DNA from: Luteimonas panaciterrae
GTDB taxonomy: Bacteria; Pseudomonadota; Gammaproteobacteria; Xanthomonadales; Xanthomonadaceae
Direction: 5' to 3'
Length of the DNA stretch: 64,000 nt
NCBI RefSeq assembly: GCF_020511115.1
Contig: NZ_JAJAVH010000017.1
Location: forward strand, 1-64,000
Shown here: piece after piece, positions 18,394 through 26,758 of the stretch
How positions within the stretch are numbered: position 1 is the stretch's first letter
Layout: every line of letters starts with the position of its first letter
Translations under genes and position numbers: made by a program
The notes under the pieces: generated by a model
What the model saw: only the letters and a program-made list of their open reading frames with translations
Told to the model about the DNA's origin: nothing
Databases searched by the model: none

Positions 18394-18921
18394 ATGACCT
18401 CCGAAACACGCCCGGCCTTGTCGGGCATGGTGCTGTTGGGCAGGATCCACGGCGCGTTCGGCGTGCGCGGCGAAATCAAGCTCGAATCCTTCACCGAACC
18501 GCCGCGCAGCATCTTTCGTTATCAGCCCTGGACCTTGCGCGACGCGCAGGGCCGCGAGCGCGAGCTCGCCGGCGCGCGCGGGCGCGAGACCGCGAAGGGA
18601 TTGGTCGCCGTCTTCCCGGACGTGGAGGATCGCGACGCGGCGGAAGCCATGCGCGGCACCGAAGTGTGGGCGCCGCGTTCCGTCCTGCCGCCGCCGAAAC
18701 CCGGCGAATACTACTGGGTCGATCTCGAAGGTCTGCGCGTCGTCAACACCGAAGGTGTCGATTTCGGCGTCGTCTCGCACCTGTTTTCCACCGGCGTCAA
18801 CGACGTTCTGGTGGCGAGGGGCGAGCGCGAGCGCATGATTCCCTTCGTCGAACCGGACTACGTCGTGTCGGTAGATTTCGAGGCCGGCGTCGTCACCGTC
18901 GATTGGGATGCCGACTTCTGA
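18394..18921 (+). CDS. rimM: Ribosome maturation factor RimM
   Basis: About 175 residues. An N-terminal RimM barrel ([23 protein letters not shown]) and a C-terminal PRC-barrel ([26 protein letters not shown]). RimM binds S19 and helps mature the 30S head. The ATG at 18394 is used; a GTG at 18376 is a possible earlier start, neither having a strong Shine-Dalgarno. Confidence 0.95.
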   Translation: MTSETRPALSGMVLLGRIHGAFGVRGEIKLESFTEPPRSIFRYQPWTLRDAQGRERELAGARGRETAKGLVAVFPDVEDRDAAEAMRGTEVWAPRSVLPPPKPGEYYWVDLEGLRVVNTEGVDFGVVSHLFSTGVNDVLVARGERERMIPFVEPDYVVSVDFEAGVVTVDWDADF

Positions 18922-19000
18922 AGGGGCGGGGAAGGAGTGAGAGACTAGCCGTGCGGCATTCGCGTCCTATCCTTGTCTCCACCTGAGCATCCCACTTCCG

Positions 19001-19744
19001 ATGCGCATCGACATCGTCAGCCTGTTCCCCGAATTCGTCGCACAGCTCGCCAGCCATGGCGTGGTCGGACGCGCGCAGGAGCGCAGTCTGCTCGTGTTGC
19101 ACGGCTGGAATCCGCGCGACTACGCCGAGGGCAACTACCGCCGCGTCGACGACCGTCCCTTCGGCGGCGGTCCCGGCATGGTGATGATGATCGATCCGCT
19201 GCGAGCTGCATTGCAGGCAGCGCGTGCGGCCGATCCGCGGCCGGTGAAGACGATCTACCTCAGCCCGCAAGGGACGCCTCTCACGCAAGCCAAGGTGCAC
19301 GAGCTGGCCGGGCGCGAACGCCTGCTGCTGCTGTGCGGCCGCTACGAAGGGGTCGACGAGCGCCTGATCGCGGCCGAGGTGGACGAAGAAATCTCCATCG
19401 GCGACTACGTCCTCTCCGGCGGCGAGCTGGCGGCGGCTGTGATCGTCGACGCCGTGGCGCGGCTGCAGGACGGCGCCCTCAGCGACGCCGAATCGGCCGC
19501 CCAGGACAGTTTCGAGGACGGCCTGCTGGACTGCCCGCACTACACACGGCCAGTGGAGCATGCTCTGGGCGACGTCCCGGAGGTGCTCTTGTCCGGCAAC
19601 CATGCCGAAATCGCCCGTTGGCGCCGGCAGCAGGCCCTGAGCCGGACCTGGGCACGACGACCGGATCTGCTGGACGAGGGCGCACTGTCGCCGGCCGACC
19701 GCCGCCTGTTGGAGGCGTTCAGGGCCGGAAACGGTTCCAAATAG
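19001..19744 (+). CDS. trmD: tRNA (guanine-N1)-methyltransferase TrmD
   Basis: A 247-residue SPOUT methyltransferase that makes m1G37 next to the anticodon. The knot that binds S-adenosylmethionine is visible ([14 protein letters not shown], then [13 protein letters not shown]), as is the [10 protein letters not shown]-terminal motif. Third gene of the rpsP operon. Confidence 0.98.
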   Translation: MRIDIVSLFPEFVAQLASHGVVGRAQERSLLVLHGWNPRDYAEGNYRRVDDRPFGGGPGMVMMIDPLRAALQAARAADPRPVKTIYLSPQGTPLTQAKVHELAGRERLLLLCGRYEGVDERLIAAEVDEEISIGDYVLSGGELAAAVIVDAVARLQDGALSDAESAAQDSFEDGLLDCPHYTRPVEHALGDVPEVLLSGNHAEIARWRRQQALSRTWARRPDLLDEGALSPADRRLLEAFRAGNGSK

Positions 19745-19837
19745 GCCGGATCGGGGCAATCGGAGTATCCGGGCTGCAAGCCGGCCGATCCGCCGGCGGA
19801 TCGGCGGCGCGAACCCGGGCCAATCGCAGGTAACTGA

Positions 19838-19867
19838 TTGCCCTGAAAAGAAAAATATCGCTATAAT
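19838..19867 (+). promoter_or_regulatory. Internal promoter of rplS
   Basis: TTGCCC (19838-19843), an 18-base spacer and TATAAT (19862-19867) form a good sigma-70 promoter about 90 bases before rplS. The 215-base gap after trmD and the long leader suggest rplS is also transcribed separately. Confidence 0.65.
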
Positions 19868-19959
19868 GCCCGGCTTCGCTCCACCCAAGCCATGACGCGG
19901 GTCCACGTGCACTCGCGCAACAACCACTCCAACAGGCAATTACAACCCGGACTCGTGCC

Positions 19960-20370
19960 ATGAACAAGCCGTCGATCCACACCCTGCTGCAGAGCTTCGA
20001 AACCGAACAGGTGCAGCGCAAGCTCCCGGACTTCGGTCCCGGCGATACCGTCGTCGTCAACGTCAAAGTGAAGGAAGGCAACCGCGAACGCGTGCAGGCC
20101 TACGAAGGCGTTGTCATCGGCAAGAAGAACGCGGGTCTGAACTCCGCTTTCACCGTGCGCAAGATTTCGCACGGCTACGGCGTCGAGCGCGTCTTCCAGA
20201 CCCACAGCGCCGCTATCGACTCGGTGCAGGTCAAGCGCCGCGGCGACGTGCGCTCCGGCAAGCTGTACTACCTGCGTGGCCTGGAAGGCAAGAAGGCGCG
20301 CATCAAGGAAGACCTGGCCGCCCACGCCAAGGCGAAGGCCGCCGCTGCCGCCGAAGCCGCCGCCGAGTAA
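19960..20370 (+). CDS. rplS: 50S ribosomal protein L19
   Basis: A 136-residue L19 with the signature [26 protein letters not shown] and a lysine/alanine-rich C-terminal extension beyond the usual ~115 residues. Last gene of the translation operon, followed by a strong terminator. Confidence 0.98.
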   Translation: MNKPSIHTLLQSFETEQVQRKLPDFGPGDTVVVNVKVKEGNRERVQAYEGVVIGKKNAGLNSAFTVRKISHGYGVERVFQTHSAAIDSVQVKRRGDVRSGKLYYLRGLEGKKARIKEDLAAHAKAKAAAAAEAAAE

Positions 20371-20397
20371 TCCACTCGCGCGACGCGACATCGCACG

Positions 20398-20421
20398 AAA
20401 GGCCGCCCAGAGGCGGCCTTT
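20398..20421 (+). terminator. rplS terminator
   Basis: A 10-bp perfect stem, AAAGGCCGCC / GGCGGCCTTT, with a 4-base loop. The mobile element begins just downstream. Confidence 0.88.
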
Positions 20422-20424
20422 CGC

Positions 20425-20432
20425 GTTTCAGA
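20425..20432. repeat. Left 8-bp target-site duplication of the transposon
   Basis: GTTTCAGA abuts the left terminal inverted repeat and is repeated exactly at 26783-26790 abutting the right one. Eight base pairs is the duplication length of the IS1595 family. Confidence 0.92.
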
Positions 20433-20456
20433 CGCTATTAGGGCGCACCTGCCAAA
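20433..20456 (+). repeat. Left terminal inverted repeat of the transposon
   Basis: A 24-bp repeat; it differs from the right end only at positions 16 and 17 (CC here, TT there). Confidence 0.92.
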
Positions 20457-20490
20457 TGAATGAAGGGTAGGAGGGGCGTAGGCTGCTTCT

Positions 20491-20994
20491 ATGCAGACCA
20501 AAACCCCTCCTTCCCTGAAATGGCTTGTAAACAAACGGGCGCGGCTGGCCGGGACCATTGCCCGCTATGGAAATGACGCTAAAACCGCTCGTTTGTTCGC
20601 TGGCGATCTGGACAATCGCATCCGAGAACTACGGAAAGACCTACGGGCAATCGATCGCGCGCTAGGGATGCATGAAGTCGGTCTAGACCCGGACACTATC
20701 GCGGCGATTGGGACTCAAAAAGAGCTCCGGCTGTTGCCGCCAGGGCACCTAACGCGCCGCATCATGACATGCTTGCGGCACGCAAAGGGCCGATGGCGTT
20801 CAACGTCAGAGGTCATGGCCCATGTCGTAATTAACGCTGGGCTCGAAGTCGATGCTGCTAACCAAGCACAGGTGCGATTGTGCGTTCGGCGCCGCCTTAA
20901 AAATCTCCATGCTGCCGGACGGGTTGTCCGGCAGCATGGAGCAAGAACATCGAGAGAAGGCTATTGGGCGCTGCCGACTTATGACGTTGCCTGA
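20491..20994 (+). CDS. Hypothetical protein, transposon cargo
   Basis: A 167-residue basic protein that I do not recognise. The N-terminal half is an Arg/Lys-rich helix likely to form a coiled coil (RARLAGTIARYGNDAKTARLFAGDLDNRIRELRKDLRAID). The C-terminal half resembles a winged-helix domain (LTRRIMTCLRHAKGRWRSTSEVMAHVV, then RRRLKNLHAAGRVVRQHG). It lies directly inside the left repeat and its 3' end overlaps the 3' end of the transposase gene by 16 bases, so the two are packed tail to tail. A DNA-binding accessory or regulator of transposition is plausible but unproven. Confidence 0.75.
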   Translation: MQTKTPPSLKWLVNKRARLAGTIARYGNDAKTARLFAGDLDNRIRELRKDLRAIDRALGMHEVGLDPDTIAAIGTQKELRLLPPGHLTRRIMTCLRHAKGRWRSTSEVMAHVVINAGLEVDAANQAQVRLCVRRRLKNLHAAGRVVRQHGARTSREGYWALPTYDVA

Positions 20995-22085
20995 TCGAGA
21001 CCCTCGTTCATGAGGATTTCTGTGCCCCGATGCTTACCTTGGTAGTATCCGCGCCACCAGCGGGAGTAGCCCGTCGTTAGCCCCTTCGTCAGCAGTTCCT
21101 CAAATTTCTGACCAATTGTGCGACGACGCACGTCTTCACGCCACGCCATTTCGCAGGACAAGTCAGCCAAGTAGGTTTTGCGGATGCCATGACCGATGCC
21201 ATATTCCCATCGGCGCAACCTGCTGAAATAAGATTCAGCCTGATTCTCGTTGACGCCCTCAGGCGTGGACCATTCCACTTGATGATTGACTGTGAAATGG
21301 TCGTTCGTGGCTGAGACCATGGCATAAGCTGTGTTTTCATCCGTCATGATCGTTGCACATGGGCTGACGTAACGACGAATCAGCTCGGTCACAACCGGGC
21401 CGCTTTCGGCGAGAGCTACGACGGATATGCTTCGTACAGCACCTTTACCAATGTCTCCTGTCTCACGGAGTGTCATCACAACGCGCCTGTCCTTTACTCT
21501 CCTTTCCCAGTTCGAGCGAGTGGTCCCCGTGGCATGCCATGGCTTCCTTCGGCCAGTTGCGTTTCCGGAAATGCGATCTGCGATCAGTTGATTGTTGCGC
21601 CTTCCTCTCCGATTAGGTTTCCTAGGTTTTCCTCCAAAGTATCCGCCATCGATGTGGACCGTTCCTGCCAACGGCCGCAAGTCCTGACTACGCATCAAGG
21701 CCTCACGGAATTTTCCGATCATGATGTTGGCCCCCTTGTTGGAGTAGTTACTAAGCCGGCAGAGATGGACTCCTGCGACGCCCTTCACGCTAGTTACAAA
21801 GTAGAAAGCAAGAATAGCGATGGTGCGCAGCGATTTCTTGTGACTGGCGAACATCGTTGCCGACGTGACCGAAAATTGCCGCCTACAGGCTTTGCATCGC
21901 CATTGCTGGCGATTGGGAAGAACATAGTGGTTATCCCATGCGCCGCAGCCTGGACAGGCCTGATGCGTCTGACTACCCCAACGCAAACGGCAGAACAGAT
22001 CATGGATGTCTTTGTCTGACATCCCGTAAATCATGTCGATTGTGAAGTCTCTATAGGTTGAACTACTTAAAAAATGTTGAGCCAT
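20979..22085 (-). CDS. IS1595-family (ISXO2-like) transposase
   Basis: The 368-residue protein has an N-terminal zinc ribbon (CPGC at 44-47, CKAC at 64-67) and an ISXO2-like DDE nuclease domain: Asp 146 in HIDGGYFGG, Asp 249 in MTDENTAY and Glu 284 in NQAESYFSRLRR. All key residues are present and the length is normal, so the enzyme looks functional. AAAGG just upstream of the ATG can serve as ribosome-binding site. It would cut the 24-bp ends and give the 8-bp duplication seen. Confidence 0.95.
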   Translation of the reverse strand: MAQHFLSSSTYRDFTIDMIYGMSDKDIHDLFCRLRWGSQTHQACPGCGAWDNHYVLPNRQQWRCKACRRQFSVTSATMFASHKKSLRTIAILAFYFVTSVKGVAGVHLCRLSNYSNKGANIMIGKFREALMRSQDLRPLAGTVHIDGGYFGGKPRKPNRRGRRNNQLIADRISGNATGRRKPWHATGTTRSNWERRVKDRRVVMTLRETGDIGKGAVRSISVVALAESGPVVTELIRRYVSPCATIMTDENTAYAMVSATNDHFTVNHQVEWSTPEGVNENQAESYFSRLRRWEYGIGHGIRKTYLADLSCEMAWREDVRRRTIGQKFEELLTKGLTTGYSRWWRGYYQGKHRGTEILMNEGLDQATS

Positions 22086-22258
22086 AACCTTTCTCTAGTT
22101 GGCCGGCGCCAAATGGCGGGGCATGCATGCCCAACTGACGTTCCGGATTGAGATGGAAAGGGCGTACCCGCCCGTTCGCGCCTGGTGAGGGGCACGTTGA
22201 CTTTTGGGAGGGTGGGAAGGCACTATAGCGAGGCAGTCTCTACTGCTTGCCAATTTGG

Positions 22259-22288
22259 AGCCCGTACCCCTGGCAGGGGGTGCGGGCT
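22259..22288 (+). terminator. Terminator-like hairpin, plus strand
   Basis: AGCCCG-T-A-CCCC pairs with GGGG-T-G-CGGGCT (one T/G wobble) around a 6-base loop, followed by TTCGTGCTTTCT. It would end a plus-strand transcript starting within the preceding ~170 bases, where no protein gene is seen. Confidence 0.5.
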
Positions 22289-22308
22289 TCGTGCTTTCTA
22301 GCCCTAAG

Positions 22309-22328
22309 AAAAAAGCCCCGTCGGGGCT
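22309..22328 (-). terminator. Rho-independent terminator, minus strand
   Basis: On the minus strand AGCCCC-gac-GGGGCT is followed by six T residues. It would end a minus-strand transcript coming from 22330-23000, a stretch with no minus-strand protein gene. Confidence 0.6.
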
Positions 22329-23070
22329 AAGACGTGTGGCGGCTAGGCGATAGGAATTCCTGGGAAATTTAGGGACCCCGATCTAAACATGATACGAGCT
22401 GGATTTCAAACGTAAGTCATTGATTTTTCGTGGTGACAAAGTCTGAACTGAATAGGGGAAATTGATGGTTGCGTGTCACCACGGATGCGATGGATATTCT
22501 CGCGTTTGGTTTTCGATCTGTGCTCGGACGTGATCAGGGGCATTGCACGACAAGTTCTGCGCAGAGCAGGCGGTTGTGCGTGAAGGCTGCTTTCATCTCA
22601 AGTCATTCAGCATCAGGCCAGACACGTTCCATTGCTCCGATCTCCGAGCGAACGTAGGATGTGATCGAACTTCCGGCCTTACGATTCCAAAGGCCCAATT
22701 GCTTGCCAGGAGTGGCCGGCCAGATAAGAAGAAGGAATTTGCGGTGGCAACACATCGTCATCTCTCGCTAAGAGTGCCGAATACCGGATGCAAGGGATGG
22801 GGAAGACATGCGTTGCAAAAATGCATGATCGAAGGCATTCCGGCGAGCTTGCGAGATCGCCCGGATCAATTCTGTAAATTCTCTAGGTCAACGGGCAATC
22901 CTCGCCGGACTGATCATCGCTATGGCATGAGCATGCATGCCCCTTTTTAGAAGGGTGAGCTGTCGCCATTCGACGTTTAGGCTGATCGAAGGTCCTTGTC
23001 TTTTGAAGAAAAGCTTCAACAACAGATCGAACATTCTGAATTCCTAATTTTCAAAAATTCCAGAGTCGCC

Positions 23071-23415
23071 ATGTCGAATCTAACGCCGCCACTTGTGCCC
23101 GCTTCGCTACGTGAAATCTTGCATCCATACCCGGAGTTGATTGCGCGACTGCAAGAAGTGCTCGATCAATTCACTGAACCTAAACCGAGGCTGCAACCGT
23201 TTGACGAAGCTGTCTGGGCGCTTGAGAGTAGGCTCGGGGCCTTCATGGCTGAATCAGCAGATGAGATCGATATGGCTGAAACTGGCAGTGATGCCGCAGC
23301 CATAGAGCTAGCCAAAGCAAAGCGCGCTGCGGTAGGGCGAGCGCTCCTTCGCTTCGATCAGAATCTTGATGATCTCTGGGGTTATTTCCAAGAAAACAAG
23401 GGGGCTTACGAATGA
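23071..23415 (+). CDS. Putative antitoxin/immunity or chaperone partner of the zeta-toxin effector
   Basis: A 114-residue acidic, helical protein with no family I can name. Its stop overlaps the start of the zeta-toxin gene by four bases (ATGA), the arrangement of toxin-antitoxin and effector-chaperone pairs such as AvrRxo2/AvrRxo1 in Xanthomonas, whose toxin is also zeta-like. There is no signal peptide, so it should act in the cytoplasm where the zeta kinase would poison the producer. ATG 23071 is preferred over an in-frame TTG at 22996. The antitoxin role is inferred from position. Confidence 0.65.
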   Translation: MSNLTPPLVPASLREILHPYPELIARLQEVLDQFTEPKPRLQPFDEAVWALESRLGAFMAESADEIDMAETGSDAAAIELAKAKRAAVGRALLRFDQNLDDLWGYFQENKGAYE

Positions 23416-25865
23416 GCCCTTCCAAGAGAGAAATTAGCAAGGACGATATTGCTCGGATATTTGAAGAAGAAGTTGTTCCGCAGAGTGGGATCGGTGATCT
23501 CAAATCACACGAGAATCCCAAAGCAATCATCTTGGCAGGGCAATCCGGGGCAGGCAAAAGCGGGCTGGCTCGGTCTGCTCGCGCGGAACTGTCCGGCGAC
23601 GTTGTAACTATCGATCAGGATAGGCTTCGTGAATTTGATCCGGAGGTGCGGGATTTTCGAAAAGCACATCCCTACACATGGTCATCCGACACCCAAGCTG
23701 TATCTGGCAAATTGACCACAAGTTTGCGCGACCTGGCTATCGATGAACGCAAGAACATCATCATCGATACGACACTTGGTGATGCGCGAATGGCAACCAC
23801 CATGGTCGAGAAGCTTAAAAAGAACGGGTATGACGTAGAAGTGCGCGCCATGGCCGCACACCGTATTGAGAGCGAGCTGGGTGTTGAAAAGCGTTTCAGC
23901 GGTGGCGTAGACGCCGATGGTTATGGCCGCTATGTCCCTGAAGAATTTCGTAAAAAAGCATATGAGGCGCTTCCGGGGAATCTAGATCGCGTACAGGCCG
24001 AGACAAACACTCCCGTACGTATATTTAATCGCGAGGGCGCGCAGCTATACGACAGCCGCACCAGCCCTATGACTCCTGGCGCTGCTCTGGAGCAAGCACG
24101 CGAAGCTCGACTGCAAGATCCCAAGGTCACAAAGGCTCTCAGCCAGGGTTGGCGAGAGCAACAGGCGTGGCATCAAGATTTGCCGGATAGCCTTGCGCAG
24201 AATCGAAAGATTCAGCCATCTACCGCCGATGCACTCCTTGTGGAGCGCAGCGAGTTAAAGGTTGTAGAGAATGTCTCAGGCCTTGCTGGAAAGTCGGCCG
24301 AACTTGATAGCGTGGTACGTGTCCGCCCAAATCTAATAAAGGGTAGCGTGGGCGGTGTCCTTGGCGTCGGTGCAATGGCCTATGACGCGGCCTCCACGTA
24401 CAAAGATGCTTCGCAGTTGTACGCACAAGGAAATTCGTTCGGCGCTGAATCTAAGATCGTTGGTGCCGTCAGCCGCAACGTCGGTGGTTTGGCTGGTGTC
24501 GGCCTTGGAGCTGCCGCCGGAGCAGCGGTCACTTCGGAAACCGGCCCTGGTGCGCTTATTGGCGGCGCAGTCGGCGGCGTGCTCGGGGCCGTGGCTGGCG
24601 ACAAGGTGGCTGAGTGGATTGACCAACATCGCATCAACAATCAATCCGACAAAGACGGTAACAATTGGACGTTCAACCCTAAGAATCCGGAGCAAGGCTG
24701 GATTCGAACTGGAAAAGAGCTTGATCTGGAAGCGATGCGCTACAGCGACGGAGCGCCTGTATACAAGCCAGAAACGCTAAAGGCATCGCCAGCGCTTGCC
24801 GACGAGTTGAACTATAAAGCCTCCAATATGGCCGTTAGCTTGGCTATATCGGCTCCTCCAAAAGCAACCGATCCATACAGGCTGCCTGCTAACGAGCATG
24901 ATGCTCGGAGCGTCCATGAAATACCGTGGGTCCGCAATCCAAACTCAGAGCAGTGGACGCGGCTAGTGGTTGATGGCTACATCGACCGATCCCCACAGAG
25001 CCACACTGAAACCGCAAGTCCGCAGCGTGCGGCCGAGCTAGAACGCGACTCTCAGGCGATCATCAAACAAAACGCAGAGCGCACTCCGGCCGCCATGGCT
25101 GCGAATTACACCGCTGCCTACAATGAGTATGGCTGGTCGCGCCACGGCGACATTCCAGATGCGGTCAAGGATGCTGCTAAGAACCCAGGGCGCTTGATAG
25201 GCTCAGATGGTGAAAAATATGAGCGGGATGCCGGCGGGCAATGGACTAGCCATGGGATGATTTGGGACAGCAATCCCAACAGCACTCAGAAGAAGGAGTT
25301 GGATTCCACCTACGAACAGCAACAGAGGAATCTTAATCCTAAAACACTTGCGCCTGTAGAGGTGCGCCCCGACCCTCAAGTGCCCACGCTTTTGCCATCA
25401 GGCATTTCTTCCCCCAAGCGCCGCTCCCCGGAAGACCAAGATCATCCGGAAAACGCTGTTTATGAGAAGATCAAAAGTGGCGTTCAAGGCCTGGATCAGC
25501 AAGCTGGAAAGTCTTGGGATCAACACAGCGAGCGCATTACGGCGAGCATGCTCACGCTAGCCGCTGAAAAGAAATTCACGGCCGATGATGATCTCAAGGT
25601 GGCATTCAACAAGCCGACGTCCGAATTGGCGGGAGGGCAAATAGTTCATCTTTATCGAGTTGGAGGTTCCTCGCCTGATCCGGCTGCGAATCGTGCCAGC
25701 ATGCCCACGGCCGAGGCGCTTTCTGTTCCTGCCGAGGACAGGTATCAGCAGGTTGAAAACATTCGTAAAACTCAATCGGAAACAGCCGAGCAGGAGCGCC
25801 AGCAGACGCTATCTCGAGGAGGCGAAGACCAGAGTCGCAACGTTCAAAAAGTAGCGCAGCAATGA
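23412..25865 (+). CDS. Zeta-toxin effector with glycine-zipper segments and a divergent C-terminal XVIPCD-like domain
   Basis: An 817-residue multidomain toxin. Residues ~1-230 form a zeta-toxin kinase: P-loop GQSGAGKS (43-50), TIDQDRLREFDP (66-77) and IIIDTTLGDAR (116-126). Zeta toxins phosphorylate UDP-N-acetyl sugars or other nucleotides. Residues ~310-405 are glycine-zipper helices (GGVLGVGAMA, GGLAGVGLGAAAGAA, ALIGGAVGGVLGAVAGD) that could enter membranes. Then come Trp-rich segments of unknown role (WTFNPKNPEQGWIR, PWVRNPNSEQW). From ~672 the tail (DHPENAVYEKIKSGVQGLDQQ, HSERITASMLTLA, SVPAEDRYQQVENIRKTQSE) fits the XVIPCD pattern with a Gln-rich end, though GLxRIDHV and FAVQG are not clearly kept. 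No signal peptide. The kinase call is firm; type IV delivery is inference. Confidence 0.78.
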   Translation: MSPSKREISKDDIARIFEEEVVPQSGIGDLKSHENPKAIILAGQSGAGKSGLARSARAELSGDVVTIDQDRLREFDPEVRDFRKAHPYTWSSDTQAVSGKLTTSLRDLAIDERKNIIIDTTLGDARMATTMVEKLKKNGYDVEVRAMAAHRIESELGVEKRFSGGVDADGYGRYVPEEFRKKAYEALPGNLDRVQAETNTPVRIFNREGAQLYDSRTSPMTPGAALEQAREARLQDPKVTKALSQGWREQQAWHQDLPDSLAQNRKIQPSTADALLVERSELKVVENVSGLAGKSAELDSVVRVRPNLIKGSVGGVLGVGAMAYDAASTYKDASQLYAQGNSFGAESKIVGAVSRNVGGLAGVGLGAAAGAAVTSETGPGALIGGAVGGVLGAVAGDKVAEWIDQHRINNQSDKDGNNWTFNPKNPEQGWIRTGKELDLEAMRYSDGAPVYKPETLKASPALADELNYKASNMAVSLAISAPPKATDPYRLPANEHDARSVHEIPWVRNPNSEQWTRLVVDGYIDRSPQSHTETASPQRAAELERDSQAIIKQNAERTPAAMAANYTAAYNEYGWSRHGDIPDAVKDAAKNPGRLIGSDGEKYERDAGGQWTSHGMIWDSNPNSTQKKELDSTYEQQQRNLNPKTLAPVEVRPDPQVPTLLPSGISSPKRRSPEDQDHPENAVYEKIKSGVQGLDQQAGKSWDQHSERITASMLTLAAEKKFTADDDLKVAFNKPTSELAGGQIVHLYRVGGSSPDPAANRASMPTAEALSVPAEDRYQQVENIRKTQSETAEQERQQTLSRGGEDQSRNVQKVAQQ

Positions 25866-25924
25866 CCCGGGAGTTCGATTTCGCCAAGCTGGATCATGTT
25901 TGATGGGCAGCCGGAATCAGAAAG

Positions 25925-26650
25925 ATGCCTAGCGACCGCTTGATTGCCGTACGTGCAAGATGCGCTGAATCGCGCCTGCAGCACGAAATACTCTACAAGC
26001 TAATACCTAAGTCAGTTCCTTCGAGAATTAGATTTGATCTAGCTCGTAGTTGTGTTGATTTGGCTCAAGAGCATCATAGCAGCGTCGTTCGGTTGATCGA
26101 TGGCGGCTTTCACGCTGCATCAGCTGCCGCGCTGCTACGCCCGCTCTTAGAGGCTGGCTCAATTGCTTTTTGGTTGATGTACTGTGCTCCCAACCACTGG
26201 GTTCAGGGATTGCACCGGGCTTGCGAAGGGGAGGAGTCCACTTACGATACGCCTGACTTGGACAGTGCGCTTTCAGAATTACGGAAAGTTTTCCCGGCGA
26301 TTGGCCCCTTGGCTGATGGCCTAAAGAACAAAGGTCCAGCAGCATGGCTTCATAAATACACGCACGGAGGCGTGTTACAGCTTTATCGTCGCAAGCTTCC
26401 CGAACACTGGTCCACCGAGGAGCTTATAGCTCATGTCATCATCGCAGATCATTTCGCGAATCTCGCGGCGGCGATATGCACGCGCATCTACGATGCTCCC
26501 GAATTAGCTGCTTATGTGTTCCCTCGGCGCGATTCGCTTGCCTTGGAAATACAAGCTATGACTGGCCAACAGGCTCCCGAGGGTCAGCCCGCTGAGCTGC
26601 CTGTTATTACGCTAAAGGACGATTGGGATAGCCGACAAATACCAAGGTGA
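25925..26650 (+). CDS. Hypothetical protein (possibly DUF6988-like), transposon cargo
   Basis: A 241-residue mostly helical soluble protein. Core motifs are HHSSVVRLIDGGFHAASAAALLRPLLEAGSIAFWLMYC and AWLHKYTHGGVLQLYRR, a pattern I loosely associate with DUF6988-type proteins of unknown function. It starts 59 bases after the toxin gene and is probably co-transcribed. The His/Arg positions in a helical bundle recall HEPN-like proteins, but no RxxxxH is obvious, so no activity is claimed. It could be a second protective factor or an unrelated passenger. Confidence 0.7.
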   Translation: MPSDRLIAVRARCAESRLQHEILYKLIPKSVPSRIRFDLARSCVDLAQEHHSSVVRLIDGGFHAASAAALLRPLLEAGSIAFWLMYCAPNHWVQGLHRACEGEESTYDTPDLDSALSELRKVFPAIGPLADGLKNKGPAAWLHKYTHGGVLQLYRRKLPEHWSTEELIAHVIIADHFANLAAAICTRIYDAPELAAYVFPRRDSLALEIQAMTGQQAPEGQPAELPVITLKDDWDSRQIPR

Positions 26651-26696
26651 GCGGTATTACAGGCCGAATGATCTATCTGCGCGGCGCAGACAAAGA

Positions 26697-26727
26697 TGCC
26701 CTTTCAAGTGTGGGACATGAAAGGGCA
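26697..26727. terminator. Hairpin after the last cargo gene
   Basis: TGCCCTTTCA / TGAAAGGGCA form a perfect 10-bp stem with an 11-base loop, 47 bases after the 241-residue gene and 32 bases before the right transposon end. No T-run follows, so factor-independent termination is uncertain. Confidence 0.5.
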
Positions 26728-26758
26728 CCGCACGCCAAGGCTTAGTTCTTAGCCTGAC

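Larger units (their letters stand above)
22086..23070. other. Gene-free 985-bp segment inside the transposon with opposed terminator-like hairpins
   Basis: No convincing protein gene is seen; a 135-codon open frame at 22543-22950 shows no recognisable features. The segment holds two strong hairpins pointing in opposite directions (22259-22288 and 22309-22328) and two copies of GCATGCATGCCC (22121-22132 and 22931-22942). It must contain the promoters of the transposase (minus) and of the antitoxin/toxin pair (plus), and may encode small RNAs. Confidence 0.5.

Noticed and set aside
22543..22950. 135-codon plus frame in the transposon
   Set aside because: No family resemblance, no good ribosome-binding site and irregular composition; treated as non-coding.
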